Both the position numbers and the translations under genes were made by a program. Source: Algoriphagus aquimarinus (GTDB taxonomy: Bacteria > Bacteroidota > Bacteroidia > Cytophagales > Cyclobacteriaceae). From it: a DNA stretch of 64,000 nucleotides. Location of the stretch: contig NZ_FOKK01000001.1 of NCBI RefSeq assembly GCF_900112005.1, positions 1 through 64,000 of the forward strand. The letters run 5' to 3'. The notes below the pieces were generated by a model, which ran no database searches, was not told where the DNA came from, and saw only the letters and a list, made by a program, of their open reading frames with translations. Each line of letters starts with the position of its first letter. The stretch's first letter is position 1. Positions 16,089 through 25,262 of this stretch are shown one piece after another.

Positions 16089-17654
16089 ATGAATAGAGAA
16101 GAAAACATAAGTCAGCTTCAAAACACAAGTAAAATTTGGGATATTGCCGTGATCGGCGGAGGTTCCTCCGGCTTAGGAGTGGCCTTAGATGCCATTTCAA
16201 GGGGCTTATCCGTGATTTTATTTGAAAAATCCGATTTTGCCAAAGGCACTTCCAGCCGTAGTACTAAGCTCGTCCATGGAGGAGTGAGGTATCTTGCCCA
16301 AGGAGATGTAGGGTTAGTTTTCGAGGCGCTTAAGGAGCGGGGAAAATTACTACAAAACGCTCCACATTTGGCTCATGATCAGCCCTTTATTATCCCGATT
16401 TTCACAGCTAAGGATCGGATAATGTACAGTGTTGGCCTGAAGATCTACGATTGGATGTCTGGTCGACTAAGTTTGGGTAAATCTGAATTCATCTCAAAAG
16501 AAGAAACGCTAAAACGACTTCCAGGCCTAAAATCTGAAGGCCTTTATGGCGGAGTAGTCTATCACGACGGTCAGTTTGACGATGCAAGACTTGCTTTGAA
16601 TCTCGCCCAGTCAGCAGACGAAGCAGGCACCTGCGTGTTGAATTACGTCAGCGTGAATAATTTGGTGAAAAATGAAGCTGGTAAAATCACCGGTTTGCAG
16701 GTTTCGGATAAGCTATCCAGAAAAAAATATGAAGTGAACGCCAAAATGGTGGTCAATGCTACGGGTGTATTCGCGGATAAGATCCTGCAAATGGATAATC
16801 CGGAAGCACCTAAAATGATACAGCCAAGCCAAGGAATACATTTGGTTTTGGATCTTGACTTTTTGGGCGGAAAAGATGCTTTGATGATCCCGAAAACAAG
16901 AGATGGAAGAGTACTTTTTGCAGTGCCATGGCATGGGAAACTTGTAGTTGGCACTACCGATACACTTCGTGAAAAACCAAAATTAGAACCAGAAGCGCTG
17001 CAAAAAGAGATAGATTTTGTACTGGAAACTGCTGCCGGTTATTTGGCTAGAAATCCTACTAGAGCAGATGTAAAGTCAGTTTTTGCAGGTCTTAGACCTC
17101 TTGCCAGACCAAAAGAAGGTAGCACCAAAACCAAAGAAATTTCACGGTCTCATAAAGTGATCTTATCAGAAAGTGGCTTGGTCACTTTGACTGGTGGTAA
17201 GTGGACGACCTTCCGAAAAATGGGTGAGGACACAGTGGAGTATTTTACCAAAGTCACTGGAGAAAAGCTCAAGGACAGTAAGTCTCTGGATATGAAAATC
17301 CACGGAGCTACATCCCGTGTGCCGGATGGACACTGGGGTATTTATGGCTTTGATGCCCAACCTATTCAGGACCTAACAAAAGAGAACAAAGAATGGGGAG
17401 CACAACTGCACCCTGACTTCCCAAATATCGAAGCCGAAGTAATCTGGGCTGTCAGAGAAGAGATGGCGATGAAAGTAGAAGATGCTTTGGCGAGAAGAAT
17501 CAGAATGCTCTTCCTAGATGCCCAAGCCGCTATAGATACAGCACCCAAAGTAGCAGCATTGATGGCCAAGGAAATGGGCAAAGATGAAAAATGGATTGAA
17601 TCGGAATTGGCTGAATTCACCAAAACAGCTTCCAAATACTTGATAAAAAAATAA
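16089..17654 (+). CDS. glpD: Glycerol-3-phosphate dehydrogenase (FAD, aerobic type)
   Basis: 521-residue GlpD. It oxidises sn-glycerol 3-phosphate to dihydroxyacetone phosphate at the membrane and passes electrons to quinone. The FAD-binding motif is IAVIGGGSSGLG near residue 17, followed by EKSDFAKGTSSRSTKLVHGGVRY in pieces (FAKGTSSRSTK, HGGVRYL), then VVNATGVFAD, HGKLVVGTTDT and LTGGKWTTFRKMGED; the C-terminal DAO_C domain follows. glpK starts 6 bases after its stop and glpF overlaps glpK, so the three form a glycerol uptake and catabolism operon. No GlpR-type regulator is adjacent. Confidence 0.95.
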   Translation: MNREENISQLQNTSKIWDIAVIGGGSSGLGVALDAISRGLSVILFEKSDFAKGTSSRSTKLVHGGVRYLAQGDVGLVFEALKERGKLLQNAPHLAHDQPFIIPIFTAKDRIMYSVGLKIYDWMSGRLSLGKSEFISKEETLKRLPGLKSEGLYGGVVYHDGQFDDARLALNLAQSADEAGTCVLNYVSVNNLVKNEAGKITGLQVSDKLSRKKYEVNAKMVVNATGVFADKILQMDNPEAPKMIQPSQGIHLVLDLDFLGGKDALMIPKTRDGRVLFAVPWHGKLVVGTTDTLREKPKLEPEALQKEIDFVLETAAGYLARNPTRADVKSVFAGLRPLARPKEGSTKTKEISRSHKVILSESGLVTLTGGKWTTFRKMGEDTVEYFTKVTGEKLKDSKSLDMKIHGATSRVPDGHWGIYGFDAQPIQDLTKENKEWGAQLHPDFPNIEAEVIWAVREEMAMKVEDALARRIRMLFLDAQAAIDTAPKVAALMAKEMGKDEKWIESELAEFTKTASKYLIKK

Positions 17655-17660
17655 CCCAAA

Positions 17661-19160
17661 ATGAGCCAAAACAAACCTTATTTGATGGCTCTAGACCAAG
17701 GCACAACCAGTTCTAGAGCTATTATTTTTGATAAAAAGGGCAAAATCGTCTCTGTAGCCCAAAAGGATTTTAAGCAACATTTCCCCAAGCCCGGATGGGT
17801 AGAACATGATCCCGAAGAAATCTGGACTTCCCAGTCTTCAGTGATGATCGAATCTCTTATCAACAAAAGTATCCGAGCTAATCAAGTAGCTGCGATTGGG
17901 ATTACGAATCAACGCGAGACGACTATTGTGTGGGACAGAAAAACAGGTGAAGCAGTTTACAATGCCATAGTTTGGCAGGATAGGAGAACAGCGGAGTATT
18001 GCAATCAACTCAAGGACCAAGGACATGCTGAATTGGTAGTATCCAAGACTGGATTGATTATCGATGCTTATTTCTCTGCTACCAAAATCCGATGGATTCT
18101 TGAAAATGTAGAAGGTGCGAGAGAGCGAGCTGAAGCTGGCGAACTTGCTTTTGGAACGGTTGATTCTTGGTTAGTTTGGAAACTGACGGCTGGCAAAACT
18201 CATATTACAGACATTACCAACGCAAGTCGAACCATGCTGTTCAATATCCATTCTCAGGAATGGGATCAGGAATTGTTGGATCTATTTGGTATTCCTGCAT
18301 CGCTTTTACCTGAGGTAAAAAGCTGTAGTGAAGTTTACTGTGAGACGGCAGGAGATGTATTAAGCGTGAAAATTCCTATCGCTGGTATTGCTGGAGATCA
18401 GCAAGCGGCACTTTTTGGACAGCTTTGTACTAAGCCAGGGATGGCAAAAACAACTTACGGAACAGGCTGCTTTTTGGTAATGAATACAGGAAAAGAGGCT
18501 GTTAGATCAAAAAATCAATTGCTCACTACTGTTGCATGGAAAATTGGCGATGAGATTAATTACGCATTGGAAGGTTCGGTTTTTATTGGCGGAGCCGCAA
18601 TTCAGTGGCTAAGAGATGGAATCGGCCTATTAGATCACGCAAAGGAAAGTGAGCGATTAGCGGAAAGTATCGAAGGAAATGACGGAGTTTACTTTGTCCC
18701 AGCCCTATCAGGGTTAGGCGCGCCACATTGGGATCAAAATGCAAGAGGAGCTTTTTTTGGGATCACTAGAGGAACAGAGAAAGCACATATGGCCAGAGCA
18801 GCGCTAGAGGCAATTGCCTATCAGGTTTACGATGTGCTGAAAGCGATGGAAAAAGATGCCGGAAAATCCACCCAAGAACTACGTGTAGATGGTGGAGCGA
18901 CTGCGAATAATTTCCTTATGCAGTTTCAAGCAAACTTGCTCGATTGCGAAATCAAACGACCTGAGATTATAGAGACTACTGCAATTGGAGCCGCGTTTTT
19001 AGCTGGTTTAGCCGTAGGATTCTGGAAAGATCAAGAAGAGATCAAATCACTTTGGAATGCTGATAAAAGCTTTACTCCTAGAATGGAAAAAGGAGAACGA
19101 GATAAATTGATTCATTTTTGGCACAAAGCGGTGGAGCGCTCTAAAAACTGGGTAGAATAA
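17661..19160 (+). CDS. glpK: Glycerol kinase
   Basis: 499-residue FGGY-family glycerol kinase, phosphorylating glycerol to sn-glycerol 3-phosphate with ATP. Motifs are [16 protein letters not shown] at the start (phosphate 1 loop; first residue M-A-L), [73 protein letters not shown] and [15 protein letters not shown]. Length is normal. Its stop codon overlaps the glpF start by one base (TAATG), consistent with translational coupling. Confidence 0.97.
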   Translation: MSQNKPYLMALDQGTTSSRAIIFDKKGKIVSVAQKDFKQHFPKPGWVEHDPEEIWTSQSSVMIESLINKSIRANQVAAIGITNQRETTIVWDRKTGEAVYNAIVWQDRRTAEYCNQLKDQGHAELVVSKTGLIIDAYFSATKIRWILENVEGARERAEAGELAFGTVDSWLVWKLTAGKTHITDITNASRTMLFNIHSQEWDQELLDLFGIPASLLPEVKSCSEVYCETAGDVLSVKIPIAGIAGDQQAALFGQLCTKPGMAKTTYGTGCFLVMNTGKEAVRSKNQLLTTVAWKIGDEINYALEGSVFIGGAAIQWLRDGIGLLDHAKESERLAESIEGNDGVYFVPALSGLGAPHWDQNARGAFFGITRGTEKAHMARAALEAIAYQVYDVLKAMEKDAGKSTQELRVDGGATANNFLMQFQANLLDCEIKRPEIIETTAIGAAFLAGLAVGFWKDQEEIKSLWNADKSFTPRMEKGERDKLIHFWHKAVERSKNWVE

Positions 19161-19894
19161 TGAATATATATCTAGCAGAATTAATAGGAACAGGCTTGTT
19201 GATACTATTGGGATCCGGTGTTGTTGCCAATATGCTTTTGTCAAAAACCAAGGGTTATGGCGGAGGAATCATGGAAATCAGTACCGCTTGGGCTTTGGCT
19301 GTTTTTGTCGGAGTAGTGGTGGCTGGCCCATATAGCGGCGCACATTTAAATCCGGCTGTTACGTTGGGATTAGCTTTGACAGGACAGTTTGACTGGGCTT
19401 TAGCACCAGGATATATTATTGCGCAGGTTTTAGGAGCAATGATAGGTGTTGGAATAGCTTGGTTGTTTTATAAGGATCACTACGATGCTACAGATGATGC
19501 CGGCTTGAAAGCCGCTCCATTTGGTACTTCACCAGCAATTAGAAACCTTCCCTTGAACTTCTTTTCTGAAGTAATCGGAACGTTCGTCTTGTTATTAGTC
19601 ATACTTTACAACGATGGTGTTGAAATCGGAGACATGGACTCTACCCCTATTGGTATGGGCTCTCTTGGAGCAATTCCTGTCGCATTCTTGGTATGGGTTA
19701 TTGGTTTGTCATTAGGAGGAACTACAGGTTATGCAATTAACCCAGCCCGTGATTTCGGACCAAGATTGATGCACGCAATTTTACCAATTAAGGGCAAAGG
19801 AAGTTCGGATTGGGGTTATGCATGGGTTCCGATTTTAGGTCCTTGCGTAGGGGCTGCTTTAGCAGCTGGATTGTTTTTGGTGGCCGGATCCTAA
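19160..19894 (+). CDS. glpF: Glycerol uptake facilitator (aquaglyceroporin)
   Basis: 244-residue MIP-family channel with six membrane spans and both NPA boxes: HLNPAVTLG near residue 65 and AINPARDFGPR near 195. The Asp after the second NPA box (NPARD) is the marker of glycerol-conducting members as opposed to strict water channels. It admits glycerol across the inner membrane for GlpK trapping. It is the last gene of the glp operon and is followed by a 20-bp bidirectional terminator. Confidence 0.95.
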   Translation: MNIYLAELIGTGLLILLGSGVVANMLLSKTKGYGGGIMEISTAWALAVFVGVVVAGPYSGAHLNPAVTLGLALTGQFDWALAPGYIIAQVLGAMIGVGIAWLFYKDHYDATDDAGLKAAPFGTSPAIRNLPLNFFSEVIGTFVLLLVILYNDGVEIGDMDSTPIGMGSLGAIPVAFLVWVIGLSLGGTTGYAINPARDFGPRLMHAILPIKGKGSSDWGYAWVPILGPCVGAALAAGLFLVAGS

Positions 19895-19956
19895 TTAATT
19901 CTGGAAATTGTCTCCAAATAATTAATCCTCATTTTATTGCTAAAAAAGTAATTTCA

Positions 19957-20002
19957 GTGATCGTAATCACCATAAATACGTCTATTTGGCGATTGCGATC
20001 AC
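19957..20002. repeat. Inverted repeat downstream of glpF
   Basis: GTGATCGTAATCAC (19957-19970) faces GCGATTGCGATCAC (19989-20002) across an 18-base spacer; 12 consecutive pairs form with one G-T. It has no T run and lies before the main terminator, so it may be an mRNA-stabilising hairpin or chance. Confidence 0.35.
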
Positions 20003-20018
20003 CGCATATGCGTTTCTA

Positions 20019-20062
20019 ATTGAAAAAGCCTGAAATCTTCACAGATTTCAGGCTTTTTCAAT
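20019..20062. terminator. Bidirectional terminator between glpF and the acyl-CoA dehydrogenase gene
   Basis: Perfect 20-bp stem (ATTGAAAAAGCCTGAAATCT with its complement) and a TCAC loop. The stem flanks carry A and T runs, so it serves both convergent transcripts. Confidence 0.95.
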
Positions 20063-20078
20063 TTTCAGCTACTGTATT

Positions 20079-21221
20079 TTATTTCAATATCTCGCGAGCA
20101 ATTACCATTTTCTGGATTTCCGACGTTCCTTCTCCAATGGTACAAAGCTTGGAATCACGATAGAATTTCTCCACTGGATAATCCTTCGTAAAGCCATAAC
20201 CACCAAAGATTTGAACTGCATCATTAGAAACTGAAACTGCTACTTCAGAGGAAAAATACTTGGCTTGAGCTCCTGCCAAAGTCACTTTTTCTCCACGGTT
20301 TTTAAGATCTGCAGCTTTAAAAATTAACAAGCTTGATGCCTCCACTTGAGTCGCCATATCAGCTAGCTTAAAGGAAATACCTTGAAAAGAGCTAATTGGC
20401 TTGTTGAATTGATGTCTTTCTTTAGAATATTGAATAGATGCTTCTAGAGCCCCTTCAGCGATTCCTTGGCCTAGCGCAGCAATAGAGATTCTACCACCAT
20501 CCAGCACTTTCATAGATTGGATAAAGCCATCGCCAACTTCTCCTAAAACCTGACTTTCGTGAATTTTACAATCCGTGAAGATCATTTCTGCAGTTTCAGA
20601 CGCGCGCATTCCTAGCTTATCTTCCTTTCTGCCACCTTCAAATCCTGGCGTTCCGCGTTCTACAATGAATGCGGTCATACCATGCGAATCTCCTATCTCT
20701 CCAGTTCGTACGATCACAACAGCCACATCACCAGAAACACCGTGGGTGATGAAATTTTTTGCTCCATTGATAATCCAATGATCACCTTCTTTTTTGGCTA
20801 CTGTACGCATATTCCCAGCATCCGAACCCGTATTAGGTTCTGTCAAGCCCCAAGCACCAAGCCATTCGCAGGAAGCGAGTTTAGGCAAATATTTCTTCTT
20901 CTGCTCCTCAGAGCCAAAAGCCATTATATGACCTGAACAAAGTGAATTGTGGGCAGCCATGGATAAACCCACAGAAGGATCCAATTTGGATAGCTCTACT
21001 ATGGCGGTAACATACTCTGTATAACCAAATCCGGAGCCACCATATTCTGTAGGAATAAGAACTCCCATAAGGCCTAGTTCGCCGAGTTTCTTGAATACCT
21101 CCATTGGGAAAAACTGCTTGTCATCCCATTCCTTTCTAAAAGGTGTAATCTCTTTGGCGCCGAAATCACGGATCATCTGAGCGATCATCCGTTGATTTTC
21201 ATTTTGGTTGAAGTCTAGCAT
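20079..21221 (-). CDS. Acyl-CoA dehydrogenase
   Basis: 380-residue flavoprotein that introduces a 2,3-double bond in acyl-CoA esters, passing electrons to ETF. Domain marks are LMGVLIPTEYGGSGFGYTEY, AHNSLCSGHIMAFGSEEQKKKY in part, WGLTEPNTGSDAGNMRT, KNFITHG, EDKLGMRASETAEMIFTDC, ERHQFNKPISSFQ and QIFGGYGFTKDYPVEKFYRD. The catalytic Glu position at IGEGTSEIQKMVIAR near the C-terminus fits short/medium-chain enzymes. The isolated gene is convergent with the glp operon; chain-length preference cannot be set. Confidence 0.93.
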   Translation of the reverse strand: MLDFNQNENQRMIAQMIRDFGAKEITPFRKEWDDKQFFPMEVFKKLGELGLMGVLIPTEYGGSGFGYTEYVTAIVELSKLDPSVGLSMAAHNSLCSGHIMAFGSEEQKKKYLPKLASCEWLGAWGLTEPNTGSDAGNMRTVAKKEGDHWIINGAKNFITHGVSGDVAVVIVRTGEIGDSHGMTAFIVERGTPGFEGGRKEDKLGMRASETAEMIFTDCKIHESQVLGEVGDGFIQSMKVLDGGRISIAALGQGIAEGALEASIQYSKERHQFNKPISSFQGISFKLADMATQVEASSLLIFKAADLKNRGEKVTLAGAQAKYFSSEVAVSVSNDAVQIFGGYGFTKDYPVEKFYRDSKLCTIGEGTSEIQKMVIAREILK

Positions 21222-21459
21222 TTCTATATTATTTGGGTTTATTTCCTTCTATAAGAACCCTAAGATTCAGAAATAGTTTGGATTCAACAAATCCTATAAT
21301 TCCATAGCAAATTTTATTTTTAACTCTTTCTCAATCATATATATAAGCTTTTTGAGAAAAGATCTTTGTATTCTAGCTCGCTTTATATTTTCAACCACTT
21401 TTAATAGCATCTTGCGAGAGAAATATTTTTTGATTTATTTCCCATCAAATCAATTGTTT

Positions 21460-23400
21460 ATGTATTCTTTTTGCCGATTCTTAGGTGTTTGTCTCTTCTT
21501 ATTGTGTCCGCAGATGCTTTTTGCACAGACCAGTTCAGAACTGCTCGACAGCCTTAAAACCGAACTTTCCATAGCCTCCACAGCCAAAGCTCGTTCTTTA
21601 ATTCTTTCAGAACTGACGTGGTATTATGTTCCTGTTTCTCACGATACGGCGATAAGCTATGGAATGAAAAATATAGAAGTAGCAAAATCACTTAAAGATG
21701 ATGCTATACTGGGCCAAGCATTTAGCGACCTCGGTTATGCCTATATGGAAAAAGGGGAGTTGATAGAATCGAGAAAAAACTATCATGAGTCTCTGAAATT
21801 GCGATATCAAACGGGTGACTCTACCCAAATCTACGCGACAATCACGAATCTGGGCTCTGTATATCAACGGGATTTTCAGTCAGATTCAGCGATGGTAAAT
21901 TACTTGAAAGCTCTTAGCTTTTTTGAGCGAACAGGGAATGATCGAAATGCTGATTTTGTGCGGAACAACATAGGTGTGATCTACCTAGACATGAGGAATT
22001 ATCCTAAGGCGTTGGAGATTTTTCAAGTAGCAGCGGCATATAGAAAAGCCCAAAAAGATGACTATTTGTACGCTTCTACTCTTACCAACATCGGAAGTAT
22101 TTATAAAAATTTGAAAGAATTTGAGAAATCCGAAGAGGTTTATTTGGAAGCACTTCGGATTTTCAAAGCAGAAGGTGACGATTTTTACACTTCCACCACC
22201 TACAACAATCTTGCAACCCTCTATAATGCTCAGCAAAAAAGTGATCTTGCTATTTCCCATGCAGAAATGGGGCTTGTGCTAGCAGAACAAGTCGGAGCTG
22301 ATTATGACTATGCACTGATCGAATCGAATTTGGCTCAATCTTACCATGATTTAAAAGATTACCCAAAGTCTAGAGAGTTTTATCTCCGTGCATTGACACA
22401 CTTCAAAGCGCAAAATGCTGAAGAAGATATCGCCTCCATGTATCTGCTGATGTCTCCCGTTTACGCTGCTTTAGGCATGCCAGATAGCTCGGCTTATTAT
22501 ACTACGTCCTATGTCGATTTGAACAAGAGACTGACTGAGCAGGAAATCCAGCAACTCACTTCCGATCTAGAAGCAAGGTATCAATCCGAGCAAAAGGATG
22601 CAGCCATCGCCCGCCAGCAACTTGAGCTTCGAAATAAGAATTTTCAGCTCTATGGCTCTTTGGTTTTAGCAGTGGTTCTTGGCATCGTGGGGTATTTGCT
22701 TTACAGTCAGCAAAAGCTAAAAAACCAGCAGTTGAGGCAAGAAGGGAAGTTGAAAGCTGCTTTGGGCCAAATAGAAACTCAGAATAAACTGCAAGAACAA
22801 CGCATGCTTATATCACGCGACCTTCATGACAATATAGGAGCTCAGCTTACTTTTATAATTTCAGCGATAGAAAACCTCAAGTATTTTGACCCAATCAAGG
22901 ATACACTGACACATCGATATGATTCGATTGCGAATTTCACGAAGCAAACCATAACAGAGCTTCGAGACACGATCTGGGCAATGAATTCTGGGCAAATCAC
23001 ATGGGAGCAACTTTCTGCTAGAATTTCGGATTACCTGCAGCAAGCGGGGATTTCTACGCTAGGGATCAATTTTGAATTTGAAGTGGAAAAAAGCTTAGAT
23101 CCAAACTTCCATCTGGTCTCATCCGAAGGGATACAGATCTATAGAATAGTGCAGGAAGCGATTCAAAATTCGCTAAAATATGCCTATCCAAGCCAGATAC
23201 TTGTAAGCGTCTCACAAGTTGATAACCTACTTCAACTCATCATTAAAGATGATGGAACTGGGTTTGTAGAGTCTGAAATCAAAGCTGGAAATGGATTGTT
23301 CAATATGCGAAAACGAGCTGAGGAACTTGGTGGCAAACTAGAAGTACTATCTCAAGCGGGAAAAGGCACCTCAATAACACTTTTGCTTCCAAAGAAGTAA
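21460..23400 (+). CDS. TPR-containing membrane sensor histidine kinase (HisKA_3 type)
   Basis: 646-residue sensor kinase: signal peptide (CLFLLCPQMLFAQ), a periplasmic array of about six to seven tetratricopeptide repeats (residues about 60-370, for example ATLTNIGSIYKNLKEFEKSEE), a membrane span near 397-418 (GSLVLAVVLGIVGYLLY), a coiled linker, then SRDLHDNIGAQL with the phospho-His near residue 456 and a HATPase_c domain (DDGTGFV, GNGLFNMRKRAEELGG). This is the NarX/DegS-like class that pairs with LuxR-type regulators, but none is adjacent. ATG 21460 is chosen because the signal peptide starts there. Confidence 0.85.
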   Translation: MYSFCRFLGVCLFLLCPQMLFAQTSSELLDSLKTELSIASTAKARSLILSELTWYYVPVSHDTAISYGMKNIEVAKSLKDDAILGQAFSDLGYAYMEKGELIESRKNYHESLKLRYQTGDSTQIYATITNLGSVYQRDFQSDSAMVNYLKALSFFERTGNDRNADFVRNNIGVIYLDMRNYPKALEIFQVAAAYRKAQKDDYLYASTLTNIGSIYKNLKEFEKSEEVYLEALRIFKAEGDDFYTSTTYNNLATLYNAQQKSDLAISHAEMGLVLAEQVGADYDYALIESNLAQSYHDLKDYPKSREFYLRALTHFKAQNAEEDIASMYLLMSPVYAALGMPDSSAYYTTSYVDLNKRLTEQEIQQLTSDLEARYQSEQKDAAIARQQLELRNKNFQLYGSLVLAVVLGIVGYLLYSQQKLKNQQLRQEGKLKAALGQIETQNKLQEQRMLISRDLHDNIGAQLTFIISAIENLKYFDPIKDTLTHRYDSIANFTKQTITELRDTIWAMNSGQITWEQLSARISDYLQQAGISTLGINFEFEVEKSLDPNFHLVSSEGIQIYRIVQEAIQNSLKYAYPSQILVSVSQVDNLLQLIIKDDGTGFVESEIKAGNGLFNMRKRAEELGGKLEVLSQAGKGTSITLLLPKK

Positions 23401-23478
23401 CATGAACTCTGAATATTGCAAGCGAAGGAGAGACTGAAATAGTCCATTTGCCGTATTACCTCGGTGTTTACATATGCC

Positions 23479-23486
23479 TAGTTTTG
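23479..23486 (+). promoter_or_regulatory. Candidate -7 box for the small membrane protein gene
   Basis: TAGTTTTG matches TAnnTTTG and lies 25 bases before the ATG at 23512. A TTA at about -33 is a weak partner. It suggests the small gene is transcribed separately from the kinase gene. Confidence 0.4.
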
Positions 23487-23511
23487 GTAAGCTTCTCCTT
23501 TTTAACTTTCA

Positions 23512-23799
23512 ATGGTCTTATCCATTTTTGAAAATCATCTACTTGGCATTTTAGTCCTATTAGTTTTAGGCAGTATTGCACTGCTGCATTACTTGCTATT
23601 TCGAGAATATATTCATCAGGATAAACTCCAAAGTAAACGCCTGAAGGATATGGAAGGCTTAGTACAAACCGAAATCAAACGTTCTCTAAGCTTAAGTAAT
23701 CAAGTAGGAGAACTCTCCCAAATCAAACAAAAAACACAAGAGCAGCTTGATTTGATCAAACTTCAGGTGGAGGCGGTGAAGAAAGGATCAAAAAAATAG
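23512..23799 (+). CDS. Small membrane-anchored coiled-coil protein, unknown
   Basis: 95 residues: one membrane span (about 8-27, HLLGILVLLVLGSIALLHYLL) followed by a charged helical, coiled-coil-like tail (EIKRSLSLSNQVGELSQIKQ). No known domain recognised. It lies 111 bases after a histidine kinase gene on the same strand and has its own -7-like box. The coding pattern and clean start support a real gene; function unknown, and partnership with the kinase is only a guess from position. Confidence 0.55.
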   Translation: MVLSIFENHLLGILVLLVLGSIALLHYLLFREYIHQDKLQSKRLKDMEGLVQTEIKRSLSLSNQVGELSQIKQKTQEQLDLIKLQVEAVKKGSKK

Positions 23800-23912
23800 G
23801 TGCCTTCTAGTGCTATCAAACTAGCCAACAGCTTTGCTATCTAGTGCTTTTGCCGTATTCCCAGAAGAGGAATTTTAGTTGATTTTTGAGTATTCAAAAT
23901 CAACTTATTTAT

Positions 23913-24356
23913 ATGAAAAATTCTAGACTATTTTTAATCTTAATCCTATTTGTTGCAATCAATACCTCTTGTTCAAAAGATGACGATGATCCAAAAGTTG
24001 GCGATTGTGGAACTGTATGCACTGGAACCATAGCAAGCGGCGAAACAGCAGGTATGGTAGCATCTTCGGTGGTAGGGAAGTATACATTAACCATGCAATA
24101 CGCAACTGCCAATAGCCCTTTTCCTAATGGTACTGTGGGAGAATTTGAGGTCTACGCGGACAACACACTTTACGCAAAGATTGACGGTAAATGTGTGACG
24201 ATCAGCAACCCCAAGCAAAGTGGAACTGCCGAAGTTGTTTTTAAGGACACTTGTGTATTTAATCTATTTTTTGGGGTGTCGGAAAAAAATTCAGGTGGAC
24301 TCAATGAAATCAATATCGGAAGTAGTACTGAGTTTTTAGGGCAATTTCACTTGTAG
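23913..24356 (+). CDS. Hypothetical lipoprotein
   Basis: 147-residue lipoprotein with signal peptide SRLFLILILFVAINTSC (lipobox Cys near 20) followed by an acidic KDDDD spacer, a common feature of Bacteroidota lipoproteins. The mature part has four more cysteines (DCGTVCTG, GKCVTI, DTCVFNLFF) and alternating beta-strand-like segments, suggesting a small beta-sandwich. No family recognised. ATG 23913 is preferred because the signal peptide begins there; a start nine codons upstream is possible. A terminator follows. Confidence 0.7.
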   Translation: MKNSRLFLILILFVAINTSCSKDDDDPKVGDCGTVCTGTIASGETAGMVASSVVGKYTLTMQYATANSPFPNGTVGEFEVYADNTLYAKIDGKCVTISNPKQSGTAEVVFKDTCVFNLFFGVSEKNSGGLNEINIGSSTEFLGQFHL

Positions 24357-24385
24357 ACTTTCTATTAAAAAATGACTGGTATGAT

Positions 24386-24422
24386 AAAGGCAGATGCTTA
24401 CTTACTGCATCTGCCTTTTTTA
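24386..24422. terminator. Intrinsic terminator after the hypothetical lipoprotein gene
   Basis: Stem AAAGGCAGATGC / GCATCTGCCTTT with a 9-base loop and T run on the plus strand. It lies between two convergent genes and may also serve the inositol oxygenase transcript. Confidence 0.85.
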
Positions 24423-24439
24423 ATGTATGTCGTTTCAAC

Positions 24440-25258
24440 TTACCAATTAATCGGTCCTTTTCCCAAGTACTTCTCAGCAATTGGCAAATAGTAATCCTTT
24501 ACATCATCCAGGTCGTAGATTTTTGGCGACTTGGTATACAGATCATATCGATTAAAATCCAGAATCCATTCCTTGTATTGTGCATCTTGTGGAGCTTCAA
24601 ACTGCGAATAACTTCCACCATTGTGCCAAGGATAAAAAGAGTGATAGCGTACCATCACCATTCCAGCTTCAGGAATCGTATTTTCAGAATGATTTTTCAA
24701 GACTTGGTAAAAATACTCATCATGACCCCAGGCTAACTGTAAATTGTCTAGCCCACAGCCTTTTTCATAAACGCCCAACTCTGTATTATACCGAGGATCT
24801 TTCATGTCGGGATTCAGCTCATTGAACTCGGAATAAACACAGGTGTCAGGCAATTTTGCTCCGACAACAAATACATCCCCAACCAGTCCCCACTGCTCAG
24901 CTTGGCTAGTTCCGTCTTCATCAGACCCGAATAAATACATCACCTTACCGAGGTCGTGAATCAAACCAACCAATTGCATCCAGTCAGGGCGATTGTCAGC
25001 ACGTAAAGCTTCGGCTGATTGAATCAAGTGTTGCACATTTGGCAAATCAAGATCCGGATCACTCACATCTATCAGTGCGTTGAGCTTTTCCATCGCATCC
25101 CAAAGACTCATTGGTTTGTCAAATGTGAGGTACTTAGATTTCATTTGATGCACGTAATCGTAGGTTTGATACATGCGCATTTTTCTGTAATGCTCTTTCA
25201 CGGCCGCCTTTATGTCGACGTGATTATAATTTCTGAATTCCTTTTCTGTAGTCTCCAT
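24440..25258 (-). CDS. myo-Inositol oxygenase
   Basis: 272-residue MIOX-family non-haem diiron oxygenase, which converts myo-inositol plus O2 to D-glucuronate. Expected iron ligands are all visible: NVQHLIQSAE (His), GLIHDLGKVMYL (His-Asp of the HD domain), AWGHDEYFY (His), RYHSFYPWHNGG (His) and DFNRYDLYTKS (Asp). Length is close to eukaryotic MIOX (about 285). MIOX is uncommon in bacteria but occurs in Bacteroidota. It lies 4 bases downstream of a sodium:solute symporter gene, which probably imports inositol. Glucuronate-processing genes are not in the window. Confidence 0.93.
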   Translation of the reverse strand: METTEKEFRNYNHVDIKAAVKEHYRKMRMYQTYDYVHQMKSKYLTFDKPMSLWDAMEKLNALIDVSDPDLDLPNVQHLIQSAEALRADNRPDWMQLVGLIHDLGKVMYLFGSDEDGTSQAEQWGLVGDVFVVGAKLPDTCVYSEFNELNPDMKDPRYNTELGVYEKGCGLDNLQLAWGHDEYFYQVLKNHSENTIPEAGMVMVRYHSFYPWHNGGSYSQFEAPQDAQYKEWILDFNRYDLYTKSPKIYDLDDVKDYYLPIAEKYLGKGPINW

Positions 25259-25262
25259 AGTA

